Source: Marinobacter sp. NP-4(2019)
Lineage (GTDB): Bacteria; Pseudomonadota; Gammaproteobacteria; Pseudomonadales; Oleiphilaceae
Direction of reading: 5' to 3'
NCBI RefSeq assembly: GCF_003994855.1
Contig: NZ_CP034142.1
Span: 2,976,001 to 3,040,000 of the forward strand
DNA: 64,000 nucleotides
The notes beneath the pieces are model-generated. The model worked only from the letters and a program-made list of their open reading frames with translations. It was not told the DNA's origin and ran no database searches. This document shows, one piece after another, positions 42,902 to 52,540 of the stretch. The position numbers and the translations under genes were made by a program. Every line of letters begins with the position of its first letter. Within the stretch, counting starts at the first letter, position 1.

Positions 42902-43815
42902 TAGAAGTACCCTTCTCTCTTCTTTTGTTCCATGGACGCAGCTGAATCGTGATCAATCACCCGCCCCTGTCGCTCCGACGTCTTGGTCAGCAACATCTCC
43001 TGGATAATCTCCGGCAAGGTAGCCGCGGTCGATTCAACGGCACCGGTCAGCGGATAACACCCCAGGGTACGGAAGCGCACCATCTTCTTTTCCGGTTTCT
43101 CGCCGGGTTCCAGCGGCATGCGGTCATCATCCACCATGATCAGTGTGCCGTCCCGCTCCACCACCGGGCGTTCGGCAGCGAAGTACAGCGGTACAATGTC
43201 GATATTTTCCAGATAGATGTACTGCCAGATATCCAGCTCGGTCCAGTTGGACAGCGGGAAAACGCGGATGCTCTCGCCCTTGTTCACCTTGCCGTTGTAC
43301 AGGTTCCACAATTCCGGGCGCTGGTTCTTGGGATCCCAACGGTGGAACTTGTCGCGGAACGAATACACCCGCTCCTTGGCGCGGGACTTCTCTTCATCAC
43401 GGCGGGCACCACCAAAGGCGGCATCAAAACCGTACTTGTCCAGGGCCTGCTTCAGTGCCTGGGTTTTCATCACATCGGTGTGCTTGGCGCTACCATGGGT
43501 GAACGGCCCAACGCCCTGCTCCACCCCTTCCTGATTGGTGTGAACAATCAGCTTCAGGCCAAGCTTCTCCGCCATCTTGTCGCGGAACTCGATCATTTCC
43601 CGGAATTTCCAAGTGGTGTCCACATGCATCAGCGGAAACGGCGGCGTGCCCGGTGCAAAGGCCTTCATCGCCAGATGCAGCATGACGGCGGAATCCTTGC
43701 CGATGGAATAGAGCATCACCGGGTTATCGAACTCGGCCGCCACTTCGCGAATGATTTGGATAGACTCCGCCTCAAGCTGTTTGAGGTGGGTTTTCTTTGG
43801 AGGGGTTAATGTCAT
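42901..43815 (-). CDS. cysD: Sulfate adenylyltransferase subunit 2
   Basis: Catalytic subunit of ATP sulfurylase, forming APS from sulfate and ATP. About 304 residues from the ATG at 43815 (a TTG 12 bases upstream is possible). The PP-loop YSIGKDSAVMLHLAMKAF is intact, with FGGARRDEEKSRAKER, VFPLSNWTELDIWQYI and LGCYPLTGAVES as family landmarks. First gene of cysDNC plus permease; a double-hairpin repeat lies just upstream. Confidence 0.96.
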   Translation of the reverse strand: MTLTPPKKTHLKQLEAESIQIIREVAAEFDNPVMLYSIGKDSAVMLHLAMKAFAPGTPPFPLMHVDTTWKFREMIEFRDKMAEKLGLKLIVHTNQEGVEQGVGPFTHGSAKHTDVMKTQALKQALDKYGFDAAFGGARRDEEKSRAKERVYSFRDKFHRWDPKNQRPELWNLYNGKVNKGESIRVFPLSNWTELDIWQYIYLENIDIVPLYFAAERPVVERDGTLIMVDDDRMPLEPGEKPEKKMVRFRTLGCYPLTGAVESTAATLPEIIQEMLLTKTSERQGRVIDHDSAASMEQKKREGYF

Positions 43816-43835
43816 TGCTATGTCCAAGTTTTGTT

Positions 43836-43921
43836 GTCGGATTACGCCTGCGGCGAATCCGACCTACGTGGGTGCGGCATGTCCTTGTAGGTGGATTAGA
43901 GGCAACGCCTCGTAATCCGAC
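43836..43921. repeat. Double-hairpin BIME-like repeat, copy C
   Basis: Upstream of cysD. Left arm GTCGGATTACGCCTGCGGC to GAATCCGACCTACG; right arm TTGTAGGTGGATTAGAGGC to GCCTCGTAATCCGAC. The right arm matches the right arm of copy B almost perfectly. Confidence 0.88.
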
Positions 43922-43931
43922 AATCAAGGCC

Positions 43932-44894
43932 TCAGGCCCAGAAAGCCGCAACCGCTTCCAGAAACTCATCAAGCTGCTCCGCCGGCAGCGCGTTAATCCC
44001 GGCTGCCGCCTTGCGGCCACCGCCGGTCGGGAACCGCCGCGCCAGCTCATCCGCACCGGTGCGGTTGTTCAACGGCGCCCGAATACTCACCAGATAACTG
44101 CCATCGGCCTTCACCGTCACAATGGCGCAGGCCTTATCCGGGTTGCGGTTGGCCAGTTCATTGCCCAACACGCCGCTGACACGGCGCGCCCAGGGCTCAT
44201 CTGGAAGCTGCACAACCAGCGAGGCCCCATTCTCCGCCAGCACGGGCGCTGCCAGACCGCTGGCCATATCGGCCTCATAGCCGTCCCGGAGCTTTTGCCA
44301 CGCCGGCGGCTGGGATTCGATCAGCTCCAACGGATCCTCGAACGTCACAAATTCCCGGTACAGATCCGCCGGATGAAAGTGCAAATCCTCAACCGAGGCG
44401 CCGTAGCCGTTGTAGTTGATGCAGACACCCAAGGCTTTCAGAGACTCCGCCTGCTCTGCGGACAACCCGGCCTTACCGGCAAATTCCTCGGCCACCGCGT
44501 TCAGGTTATCCCCAAAGGCAGCGGCAATGGCCCAGTTATGAAACCGGCCCCCAAGGTGCTGATCCACCAACAAGCTGGTGCAGGTCGTCGGCTGGGTATC
44601 AATCAGCGCCGTAAATCGATCATGCTGCGGTAATGAATCTCCCGGAAAATGATGGTCCACATAGAATACGCTACTGCCAGTTGACAGCAGAGCATCCACT
44701 GCCTCCCGGTTCGTGTCCAGGCTGACATCCAGAATATTCACCTGAGCCGGCTCAGTAACAGGCACCTGCTTCGCCAGTTCGATATCCCGCTTCACGCCGG
44801 TGATCAGGGTGCTTTCAACGGGATTGGCCAAGCGCAGCTGAATCAGCGCGCAAACGCCATCGGCATCGCCGTTGAAGACATCAAAAATAGGCAT
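43932..44894 (-). CDS. DHH-family phosphoesterase
   Basis: A 320-residue protein of the DHH phosphoesterase superfamily. FDVFNGDADGVCALIQL (4-20) is the first motif, LDVSLD the second, and FYVDHHFPGD the DHH motif itself; RRFPTGGGRKAAAGINAL is a DHHA1 glycine-rich end. Such enzymes cleave nucleotides, oligoribonucleotides or cyclic dinucleotides with Mn2+. It lacks membrane spans and regulatory domains. Its place between cysD and manC does not explain a role; it is probably a stable genome neighbour rather than a glycan enzyme. Confidence 0.85.
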   Translation of the reverse strand: MPIFDVFNGDADGVCALIQLRLANPVESTLITGVKRDIELAKQVPVTEPAQVNILDVSLDTNREAVDALLSTGSSVFYVDHHFPGDSLPQHDRFTALIDTQPTTCTSLLVDQHLGGRFHNWAIAAAFGDNLNAVAEEFAGKAGLSAEQAESLKALGVCINYNGYGASVEDLHFHPADLYREFVTFEDPLELIESQPPAWQKLRDGYEADMASGLAAPVLAENGASLVVQLPDEPWARRVSGVLGNELANRNPDKACAIVTVKADGSYLVSIRAPLNNRTGADELARRFPTGGGRKAAAGINALPAEQLDEFLEAVAAFWA

Positions 44895-44935
44895 AAATCA
44901 TTCCGTATCTCGTACAAATGCGCGCAGTATACACG

Positions 44936-46345
44936 TCATGAGCGCCCATACCGATCCTCAAATCGGACAATGTCATCTTCCCCGAGGTAAGAACCGGACT
45001 GCACCTCAATCAGCTCCAGATCAATAACCCCGGGGTTTTCCAGCGCATGGACCTGCCCGACGGGGATGTATGTCGATTGATTTTCGGTCACCAGATAGCT
45101 TTTCTCACCGTTGGTCACCTTTGCGGTGCCGCTCACTACAATCCAGTGCTCGGCCCGGTGATGGTGCATCTGCACGGACAGCTTTGCGCCGGGCTTCACC
45201 GTAATGCGCTTGACCTGATAACGAGCACCATGGTCAACCGAATCATAGACACCCCAAGGGCGGTACACTTCCCGGTGATTCATATGCTCATGACGACCAT
45301 CGGACTTAATAGCCTGAACCACCTTTTTGACATCCTGAACCTTGTCCTTATGGGCAACAAGGACCGCGTCCTTGGTTTCGATCACCACCAGGTCCTCCAC
45401 CCCAAGCGTGGCCACCAGCCGGTGGTCCGCCCTGACCAGGGTATTGTTGGTCGCTTCGGTAATCACATCCCCGGTGACGCTGTTGCCCTGCTCGTCTTTT
45501 GAACTGACCTCCCACAACGCGGACCAGGAACCAATATCGCTCCATCCCGCTTCCAGGGGCACAACCGCGGCATCCGCCGTGTTTTCCATTACCGCATAAT
45601 CAATAGACTCATCCGGGCAGGCAGCAAAGGCTTCCGCATTCACCCGGCTGAAATGAAGATCCTGACTGCTGTCAGACAACGCGGCTTTGCAGGCGTCATA
45701 GATTTCTGGGCGATACGTCTTCAGCTCATCCAGGTAACGGCTGGCACGGAACAGGAACATGCCGCTGTTCCACAGATAATCACCGGATTCCAGGTATTGC
45801 CGGGCAGTCTCTTCATCCGGCTTTTCCACGAATGCCTTAACGGCAGCCCCGCCCGCCGGAAACCCGGCACCCTGCTGAATATAACCATAACCGGTTTCCG
45901 CTTTCACCGGCACAATCCCGAAGGTGACTAGCTTTCCCTCTTCCGCAAGCGGGATGGCCTGCTCAATACTTTGGTGAAACGCCGCCACATCCTCAATCAG
46001 ATGATCCGCCGCCAATACCAGCATCAACGGATCATCTCCCGCTTCCTGCAGCACCATCGCCGCCAAGGCGATAGCGGGTGCGGTATTCCGGCCCACTGGC
46101 TCCAGAATAATACGGGACTGTTCACGCCCAATGGCGCGCATCTGCTCCGCAGCCAGGAAGCGGTGCTCTTCATTGCAGATCAAAACGGGATTCGCCACAG
46201 CAATGCCATCAAGACGACTCACCGTGGCCTGCAGCATGGTCTGGTCTTCATCGGTCAACGGCAGGAACTGCTTGGGATTCAACTGCCGCGACAGCGGCCA
46301 AAGACGGGAACCGGTACCACCGGCCATGACAACAGGACAAATCAT
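44936..46345 (-). CDS. manC: Mannose-1-phosphate guanylyltransferase / mannose-6-phosphate isomerase
   Basis: Bifunctional type II enzyme feeding GDP-mannose. The 469-residue protein starts MICPVVMAGGTGSRLWPLSR with the pyrophosphorylase loop, has PKQFLPLT, FVEKPDEETARQYLESGDY and DIGSWSALWE. A C-terminal cupin isomerase domain carries QMHHHRAEHWIVVSGTAKV. GAGG lies nine bases before the ATG. Its product supplies gmd and fcl (26292, 25327). Confidence 0.95.
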   Translation of the reverse strand: MICPVVMAGGTGSRLWPLSRQLNPKQFLPLTDEDQTMLQATVSRLDGIAVANPVLICNEEHRFLAAEQMRAIGREQSRIILEPVGRNTAPAIALAAMVLQEAGDDPLMLVLAADHLIEDVAAFHQSIEQAIPLAEEGKLVTFGIVPVKAETGYGYIQQGAGFPAGGAAVKAFVEKPDEETARQYLESGDYLWNSGMFLFRASRYLDELKTYRPEIYDACKAALSDSSQDLHFSRVNAEAFAACPDESIDYAVMENTADAAVVPLEAGWSDIGSWSALWEVSSKDEQGNSVTGDVITEATNNTLVRADHRLVATLGVEDLVVIETKDAVLVAHKDKVQDVKKVVQAIKSDGRHEHMNHREVYRPWGVYDSVDHGARYQVKRITVKPGAKLSVQMHHHRAEHWIVVSGTAKVTNGEKSYLVTENQSTYIPVGQVHALENPGVIDLELIEVQSGSYLGEDDIVRFEDRYGRS

Positions 46346-46499
46346 ATCAGCGATTCCTCGTGGAGATATACCAGGCGATTAGACTTCGTGGAAAAAGTGT
46401 CGAGATTCTACTTTATTGAAGGGGGCAAGCAAGGGATGGGAAAACCTGGATCATAAAAGCCAGGATAGCAGAATTGCATGCATGCTCCGGCTTGTGGGT

Positions 46500-46586
46500 G
46501 TCGGATTACGGCCCTGCGGGCCTAATCCGACCTACAATTTATGCATCGCGCTACACGTAGGTCGGATTAGCGAAGCGTAATCCGAC
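46500..46586. repeat. Double-hairpin BIME-like repeat, copy D
   Basis: In the gap between manC and wecA. Left hairpin GTCGGATTACGGCCCTGCGG to CCTAATCCGACCTAC; right hairpin CGTAGGTCGGATTAGCGAAG to CGTAATCCGAC. The rest of the 46346-46594 gap shows no gene. Confidence 0.9.
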
Positions 46587-46594
46587 AACCCAAT

Positions 46595-47653
46595 CTACGT
46601 AAGCTTCCTCTTCCGCAACAGCACCAACAACCGCCAGGCGTGGCTTAACGCCCAGTCATACGCTGCAAACACGCCCACGAACAGCGTAAACATCATCCAC
46701 TCGGGGACCTGGAAGTACTCTCCTGCCAATCCAGTGCCTGCAAGCAAGATAGAAACCACGGTAATCACCACCAACGCCTGCCGATCAGTAAACCCGGCCC
46801 GCATGAAGATATGATGCAAATGCTCCCTGTCTGGCTTCATCACCGACTGCCCCTTGCGGGCACGGCGCACCATAATAGCCACCATATCCATCAGCGGAAT
46901 GGCGATGAGCCACAGAGCCGTCACCGGTCGCAGCGCCTGGGTCTCGGGTTGGGTGCCTTTCACCAGCAGCCAGACAATGGAAAACCCGATAAACATGGAG
47001 CCGGCATCGCCCATGAAGATCCGTTTCGTGAAGGGTGGCATACGAAGATTTGCCGCCAGGTACGGCAACAGAGCGATAGCAATTGAGAATGCCAATGCCA
47101 GTTCCAAGCTGTTGCCGGGAGCCTGCAGGAACAGAAAGGACAGCGATAACAAAGCAACCAGGCTCATGCTGCCCGCAAGGCCATCAATACCGTCAATCAT
47201 GTTGAAGGCATTGGTCGCGCCTATCACCGCAGCAATCGTAATCAGTGGCCCCAGCCAGCCCAACTCGATCACTCCCAATCCCAGAAGATCGCCAAAGTGC
47301 ACCAGGGACACACCAGATCCATAGGTCAACAACGCCCCCAGGGCCACCTGCGCCCACAACCGGAATTGAGCAGGCACATCTCGTGCGTCATCCACGGCAC
47401 CCAGCAACACCAGCATCAAGGACGCCAGCAAATAGATCCCATAGCCACCAATCAGCGGCATGGAAATCATCCAGGCTGCGAACAACCCGATAAACGCGCT
47501 CAACCCGCCGGTCAGCGGTACCGCGCCCTTGTGCACCTTGCGGTGGTCAGGGAGATCCAGCAGGCGGACCCGCATGGCAAAGGGCTTTAGAAGCAATAGC
47601 GAAAAGAAGGCGATAAGACCGGAGGAAAGGCCAAGAGAGGCTGCAGATTCCAT
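46595..47653 (-). CDS. wecA: Undecaprenyl-phosphate GlcNAc-1-phosphate transferase
   Basis: Polytopic initiating enzyme that loads a HexNAc-1-phosphate on undecaprenyl phosphate. The 352-residue protein has about eleven hydrophobic spans and the family motifs VHKGAVPLTGGL, GAVDDARDVPAQFR (the aspartate pair), NAFNMIDGIDGLAGSM, MGDAGSMFIGFSIVW and DREHLHHIFMRAG. AAGGAA lies five bases before the ATG. A 203-bp gap with a CRP-type site precedes it, so it probably has its own promoter. Confidence 0.94.
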   Translation of the reverse strand: MESAASLGLSSGLIAFFSLLLLKPFAMRVRLLDLPDHRKVHKGAVPLTGGLSAFIGLFAAWMISMPLIGGYGIYLLASLMLVLLGAVDDARDVPAQFRLWAQVALGALLTYGSGVSLVHFGDLLGLGVIELGWLGPLITIAAVIGATNAFNMIDGIDGLAGSMSLVALLSLSFLFLQAPGNSLELALAFSIAIALLPYLAANLRMPPFTKRIFMGDAGSMFIGFSIVWLLVKGTQPETQALRPVTALWLIAIPLMDMVAIMVRRARKGQSVMKPDREHLHHIFMRAGFTDRQALVVITVVSILLAGTGLAGEYFQVPEWMMFTLFVGVFAAYDWALSHAWRLLVLLRKRKLT

Positions 47654-47720
47654 ATACTTCCTTGTTAACCATGTTGAGACCGGTAAAACTACCCGGGCAG
47701 ATTACCTTACGAGTGCAGTT

Positions 47721-47736
47721 TGTGACCAACATCACA
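47721..47736. promoter_or_regulatory. CRP/Vfr-type binding site upstream of wecA
   Basis: TGTGACCAACATCACA is a perfect TGTGA-N6-TCACA palindrome, the core consensus for cAMP receptor protein. It lies about 68 bases before the wecA start in the 47654-47856 gap. A-rich flanks also fit. No strong minus-10 element is obvious downstream, so activation versus repression is open. Confidence 0.55.
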
Positions 47737-47856
47737 AAAATTTTTAACATTTCTTTACGATTGGCCTAACTTGGTATATCAAATAGCGCCAAACCTACTT
47801 CAACCAAAACGTTCTCCCTGAGTTTTGGTTCGCATGGCCCAATCGGCTGCTCCCGG

Positions 47857-49119
47857 TTACAACCGTAGATTTGCTTCCCCTAAAGGCAACACACCTTTCA
47901 GATCAAACAGCACACCATCATCCTTCAGGAAAGCACGCAGTTCCGTCGCTGCCATCTCCGCATATTCGCGATGTGGCACGGCAAGAAGCACTGCATCATA
48001 CGTATCCTGGGCAGGCTCGCGGACCAAGTTGATCCCGTACTCAAGCTCCGCTTCCGCGCCGTCAGCCCAGCAATCGGTTACATCGATCTGGCAACCAAAA
48101 TCTTTCAACTCGTTGACCACATCAATCACCCGCGTGTTGCGCAAATCCGGGCAGTTTTCCTTGAAGGTGAAGCCCATCACCAACACCCGGGCATTGGCCA
48201 CCGTGTGTCCGGCTTTGATCATCGCTTTAATCAGCTCTGCCGCCACATAAGGCCCCATGCCGTCATTCACACGGCGACCGGCCAGGATGATTTCCGGGTG
48301 GTAACCAATGGCCTGGGCTTTATGAGTGAGATAGTAAGGGTCAACGCCAATACAATGGCCCCCGACCAGGCCAGGCTTGAAGGGCAGGAAATTCCACTTG
48401 GTGCCCGCAGCGGCGAGAACTTCGTGGGTATCAATCCCCAAACGGGCAAAGATCATCGACAACTCGTTCATCAGGGCGATGTTCAGGTCACGCTGGGTGT
48501 TTTCAATCACCTTGGCGGCCTCGGCCACCTTGATGGAACTGGCCTGATGGGTACCGGCAGTGATGATATCCGCGTAGAGCGCGTCCACCTCGGCGGCAAT
48601 GGCCGGCGTGGAGCCGGAGGTAACCTTGGTAATCGTGGTTACCCGGTGTTCTTTATCCCCCGGATTGATCCGCTCCGGGCTGTAGCCGGCGTAGAAATCT
48701 TCATTGAACGCCAGACCGGACACCCGCTCCAGCACCGGCACACACACTTCCTCTGTTGCACCGGGATACACGGTAGACTCATAAATCACAATATCGCCGG
48801 CTTTCAGAACCTTGCCGACGGTTTCACTGGCCTTCACCAATGGGGTGAGATCCGGCGTATTGAACTCGTCAATCGGGGTCGGCACCGTCACAATAAAGAC
48901 AGAACAGTCCGCGAGATCTTCCAGGTTATCGGAAAAATACAATTGACTGGCCGCCGCCAACTCCTCGGGGCTGACCTCCCGGGTGAAGTCGACGCCATCA
49001 CGCAATTCCCTGATGCGTTTGATATTGATGTCAAAACCCACGACCGGGCGTTTTTCTCCAAAAGCGGTGGCCAACGGCAGGCCAACGTAACCCAGGCCGA
49101 TTACTGCGATTTTCTCCAT
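47857..49119 (-). CDS. tviB: UDP-N-acetylhexosamine 6-dehydrogenase, TviB family (copy 2)
   Basis: Same reaction and length (420 residues) as the copy at 14463-15725. NAD loop GLGYVGLPLATAFGEK and catalytic Cys256 in VGGHCIGVDPYY are conserved. Differences cluster at about residues 55-100 and 300-390. This copy lies 74 bases from a tviC-type 4-epimerase, the usual pair that gives UDP-GalNAcA, so it is probably the functional partner in the acidic sugar pathway. Confidence 0.94.
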   Translation of the reverse strand: MEKIAVIGLGYVGLPLATAFGEKRPVVGFDINIKRIRELRDGVDFTREVSPEELAAASQLYFSDNLEDLADCSVFIVTVPTPIDEFNTPDLTPLVKASETVGKVLKAGDIVIYESTVYPGATEEVCVPVLERVSGLAFNEDFYAGYSPERINPGDKEHRVTTITKVTSGSTPAIAAEVDALYADIITAGTHQASSIKVAEAAKVIENTQRDLNIALMNELSMIFARLGIDTHEVLAAAGTKWNFLPFKPGLVGGHCIGVDPYYLTHKAQAIGYHPEIILAGRRVNDGMGPYVAAELIKAMIKAGHTVANARVLVMGFTFKENCPDLRNTRVIDVVNELKDFGCQIDVTDCWADGAEAELEYGINLVREPAQDTYDAVLLAVPHREYAEMAATELRAFLKDDGVLFDLKGVLPLGEANLRL

Positions 49120-49193
49120 GAGATCCTTTCCAGAAAAGTGACAAATCTGACGCTAATGTGCCCGAGGGATTTCAGGTTTCGGTAGGCAATGGC

Positions 49194-50219
<1,026 letters not shown>

Positions 50220-50226
50220 CACATCC

Positions 50227-51330
50227 TCAAATTGACAAACAATTGATATAAGCCTGAACTACCTGCTCTTCACTAAACGCCTCTTCCATTCGACGCCGTG
50301 CTGCATCCCCTGCCCTCTGCAACTCCGCAGCATCCATAGTCACCACCCGCCACATCTGCTGCGCCAAAGACTCAGCACTGCGCACCTCGCACATCCACCC
50401 GGTAACCTCCGGCTCAATAGCATGCCGGCACCCCGGCACATCCGTAACAATCGCCGGGCGGCCCATGGCGGCGGCTTCCAGTACGGTGCGGGGCATACCT
50501 TCCCGATAGGATGGCAACACCAGCACATGGGCCTGTTCAATCAGCGGCCGCACGTCATCGGTGGCGCCGGGGTATTCGAGAATGCCTTCCTCTTTCCATT
50601 GCAGGACTTCTTCTTCAGAAATGGCTGTGCGATTACTCACCCCCAGCGGCCCCACCAGCAGGCAGCGCACATCCAGACCGTCGGCCTTCAGCAATCGGCA
50701 TGCTTCAGCGTACTCCCGTACGCCCTTATCCCCCAGCAAACGGGCAATCATGATGAACGTGAACGGGCCAGTCTCGGGCAATGGCGAAACCTCAAAGCGC
50801 TCTAAATCCACGCCGGAGCCAGGCAACAGGGTGAAAGGCGTATCCCCCAACAAACCTTTATCCCGAAATACGGACAAATCTTCCTCGTTCTGGAAAAACA
50901 ACCTCCGCGCCCGGCGGTTCACCAGCCCATACACCTGCCGCACCCGCCGGAACAGCCAGGAATCGTGGATAAACGCAGTACCGAGACCTGAGATGTTGTT
51001 GGCGAACGGAATTCTCTGAAGCGCACACACCAGACCGCAATAAATGTTCATCTTTACCGTAAAGTTGAACACGGCGTTCGGCCGGTATCGGCGCACCACC
51101 TTCCAGATAAAGCGCAGGCTGCGCAGCTCCTGCACCGCGCCTGTACTTTTGCCATCCAGCGGCAAAGCAATATGCTCCACCCCTAGTTCATCCACCAGCC
51201 GCTGACTGAAATCATCCGGCGGCGACAGGCAAATCACCCGGTTACCCTGCTCACGCAAAGCCTGAATCGTGCTCGCACGGAAGTTATAGAGGTACCAGGA
51301 AGTGTTGGACGTAAGAAAGACCGTCTTCAA
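50227..51330 (-). CDS. Glycosyltransferase family 4 (PglA-like)
   Basis: A 367-residue GT-B enzyme. NTSWYLYNFRASTIQALREQ at the N-terminus and VFNFTVKMNIYCGLVCALQ, NNISGLGTAFI resemble PglA/WbpY-type HexNAc transferases. LLPGSGVDLERFEV, MIARLLGDKGVREYAEACR and LPSYREGMPRTVLEAAAMG form the donor site with the ExxxxxxxE pair. Its place beside tviB/tviC suggests it adds a GalNAc(A)-type sugar; not proven. Confidence 0.87.
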   Translation of the reverse strand: MKTVFLTSNTSWYLYNFRASTIQALREQGNRVICLSPPDDFSQRLVDELGVEHIALPLDGKSTGAVQELRSLRFIWKVVRRYRPNAVFNFTVKMNIYCGLVCALQRIPFANNISGLGTAFIHDSWLFRRVRQVYGLVNRRARRLFFQNEEDLSVFRDKGLLGDTPFTLLPGSGVDLERFEVSPLPETGPFTFIMIARLLGDKGVREYAEACRLLKADGLDVRCLLVGPLGVSNRTAISEEEVLQWKEEGILEYPGATDDVRPLIEQAHVLVLPSYREGMPRTVLEAAAMGRPAIVTDVPGCRHAIEPEVTGWMCEVRSAESLAQQMWRVVTMDAAELQRAGDAARRRMEEAFSEEQVVQAYINCLSI

Positions 51331-51361
51331 AACAAACTCTCAAGCAAATAACAGATTGGTA

Positions 51362-52540
51362 TCAGGCGGTTCGCCGAAGTCCGGATCGGCGCCAACCACG
51401 GAAAGAAACCGATAAAAACCGTCGCACTTCACAGTCAGCACAAACGAAAAGCACAAAAATCACCACAAACGGGTAACGATAGCGAGCAGCAGTACCATAA
51501 TTGAATACCACCAACCCATAGACTGACAAAGCCAATGCCATGAACAATAGCCAGAACATCAGTTTCCTTGGCACCTGCTTCCAGGCAACGCGGACGATAA
51601 GAGCCAGCAGCAATAGAACCAGCATGTTCTCGGCTGCCTGTATCAACTGCAGAGGGTTACTTGCTTCCCAGAGGAAAGGCTTGGCAAGGAAATAAATACC
51701 ACTCACCAAACCAGAAGCCACAAACTCTCCCGGGCTCCCGATCAACTCCACATCTTCGATGTTGCCGCCATCTTCCACGAACATCGCGGAACGGAACTTG
51801 TTAATCTCGGGCAATGCAATGGGTGAGATAACCGCCAATGTAATGGCTGCAATTATCAAAACCGCAACCGCTTTGCCACCACTAACGCCGGAATGGCGAA
51901 TGCCGAACACCGAATAGAGCAGAAGAATGGGGCCTAGAATAAAAAAGTTCTGAAACTTGATCAGATAGAGCAGATAAAGCGGCACAGTGGCCAGCCACCA
52001 ACGCCCCTCCCGCGTCCATTGCACGGCCAGAATCATGAAGACAAAAATGAAGGTATCCCTGAGGCCCATGCCCGTATATAAGGCGAGGCTTGGATACAAC
52101 AAATAAAACCACAACGAAATCGGAGTGAAGACGTTTTTTCGGTACAGCCAGAAAAACAGCGCCGAATAGAGAAAGCTATTGAAAAAACCGAGACTCAAGG
52201 GCGTTACAGCAAACGGAAACGGCATGGCAGAAAAATACAACGCTGCTCGCTCTACTGTACCACCAGTCCAAGCCTCATAGATCGACAGCTCTCCGCCTCG
52301 AATGGCATTAAACTCCCACCAGTATTTGAAGGCATCAGGCATATAGCCGTAGGAAAACAAAACTCCATTAAGCATCAGCGGCAAAGCGCAATGAAACAGC
52401 AAAACACCTTGATAGCTGGCAGGCACTTTCAACGCCCTGCCAGCCAGAAGCACGAACACAACGCAGATCAGAAAATTGGGCATGTCATAAAACCGCATGC
52501 CCCAAAAGCCGGTATCAAAAATCCAGTTCAGATCAGTCAC
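51362..52540 (-). CDS. wzy: Wzy-like O-antigen/capsule polymerase
   Basis: Polytopic inner-membrane protein of about 392 residues that probably joins repeat units on the periplasmic face. It has nine or more hydrophobic spans (for example MPNFLICVVFVLLAGRAL and AVAVLIIAAITLAVISPIAL) and a periplasmic loop near MPDAFKYWWEFNAIRGGELS. Wzy proteins are poorly conserved, so the call rests on topology and context next to wbpS-like, tviBC and transferases. I use the GTG at 52540, which overlaps the asnB stop; a GTG at 52588 would overlap it more. Confidence 0.7.
   Translation of the reverse strand: MTDLNWIFDTGFWGMRFYDMPNFLICVVFVLLAGRALKVPASYQGVLLFHCALPLMLNGVLFSYGYMPDAFKYWWEFNAIRGGELSIYEAWTGGTVERAALYFSAMPFPFAVTPLSLGFFNSFLYSALFFWLYRKNVFTPISLWFYLLYPSLALYTGMGLRDTFIFVFMILAVQWTREGRWWLATVPLYLLYLIKFQNFFILGPILLLYSVFGIRHSGVSGGKAVAVLIIAAITLAVISPIALPEINKFRSAMFVEDGGNIEDVELIGSPGEFVASGLVSGIYFLAKPFLWEASNPLQLIQAAENMLVLLLLALIVRVAWKQVPRKLMFWLLFMALALSVYGLVVFNYGTAARYRYPFVVIFVLFVCADCEVRRFLSVSFRGWRRSGLRRTA

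Noticed and set aside
41672..43809. Long plus-strand frames opposite cysN and cysD
   Set aside because: Both lie wholly within strongly conserved cys genes on the other strand and encode no recognisable protein.
47971..49185. 404-codon plus-strand frame opposite tviB copy 2
   Set aside because: Antisense shadow of a well-conserved dehydrogenase; no motif, no ribosome site and no promoter.
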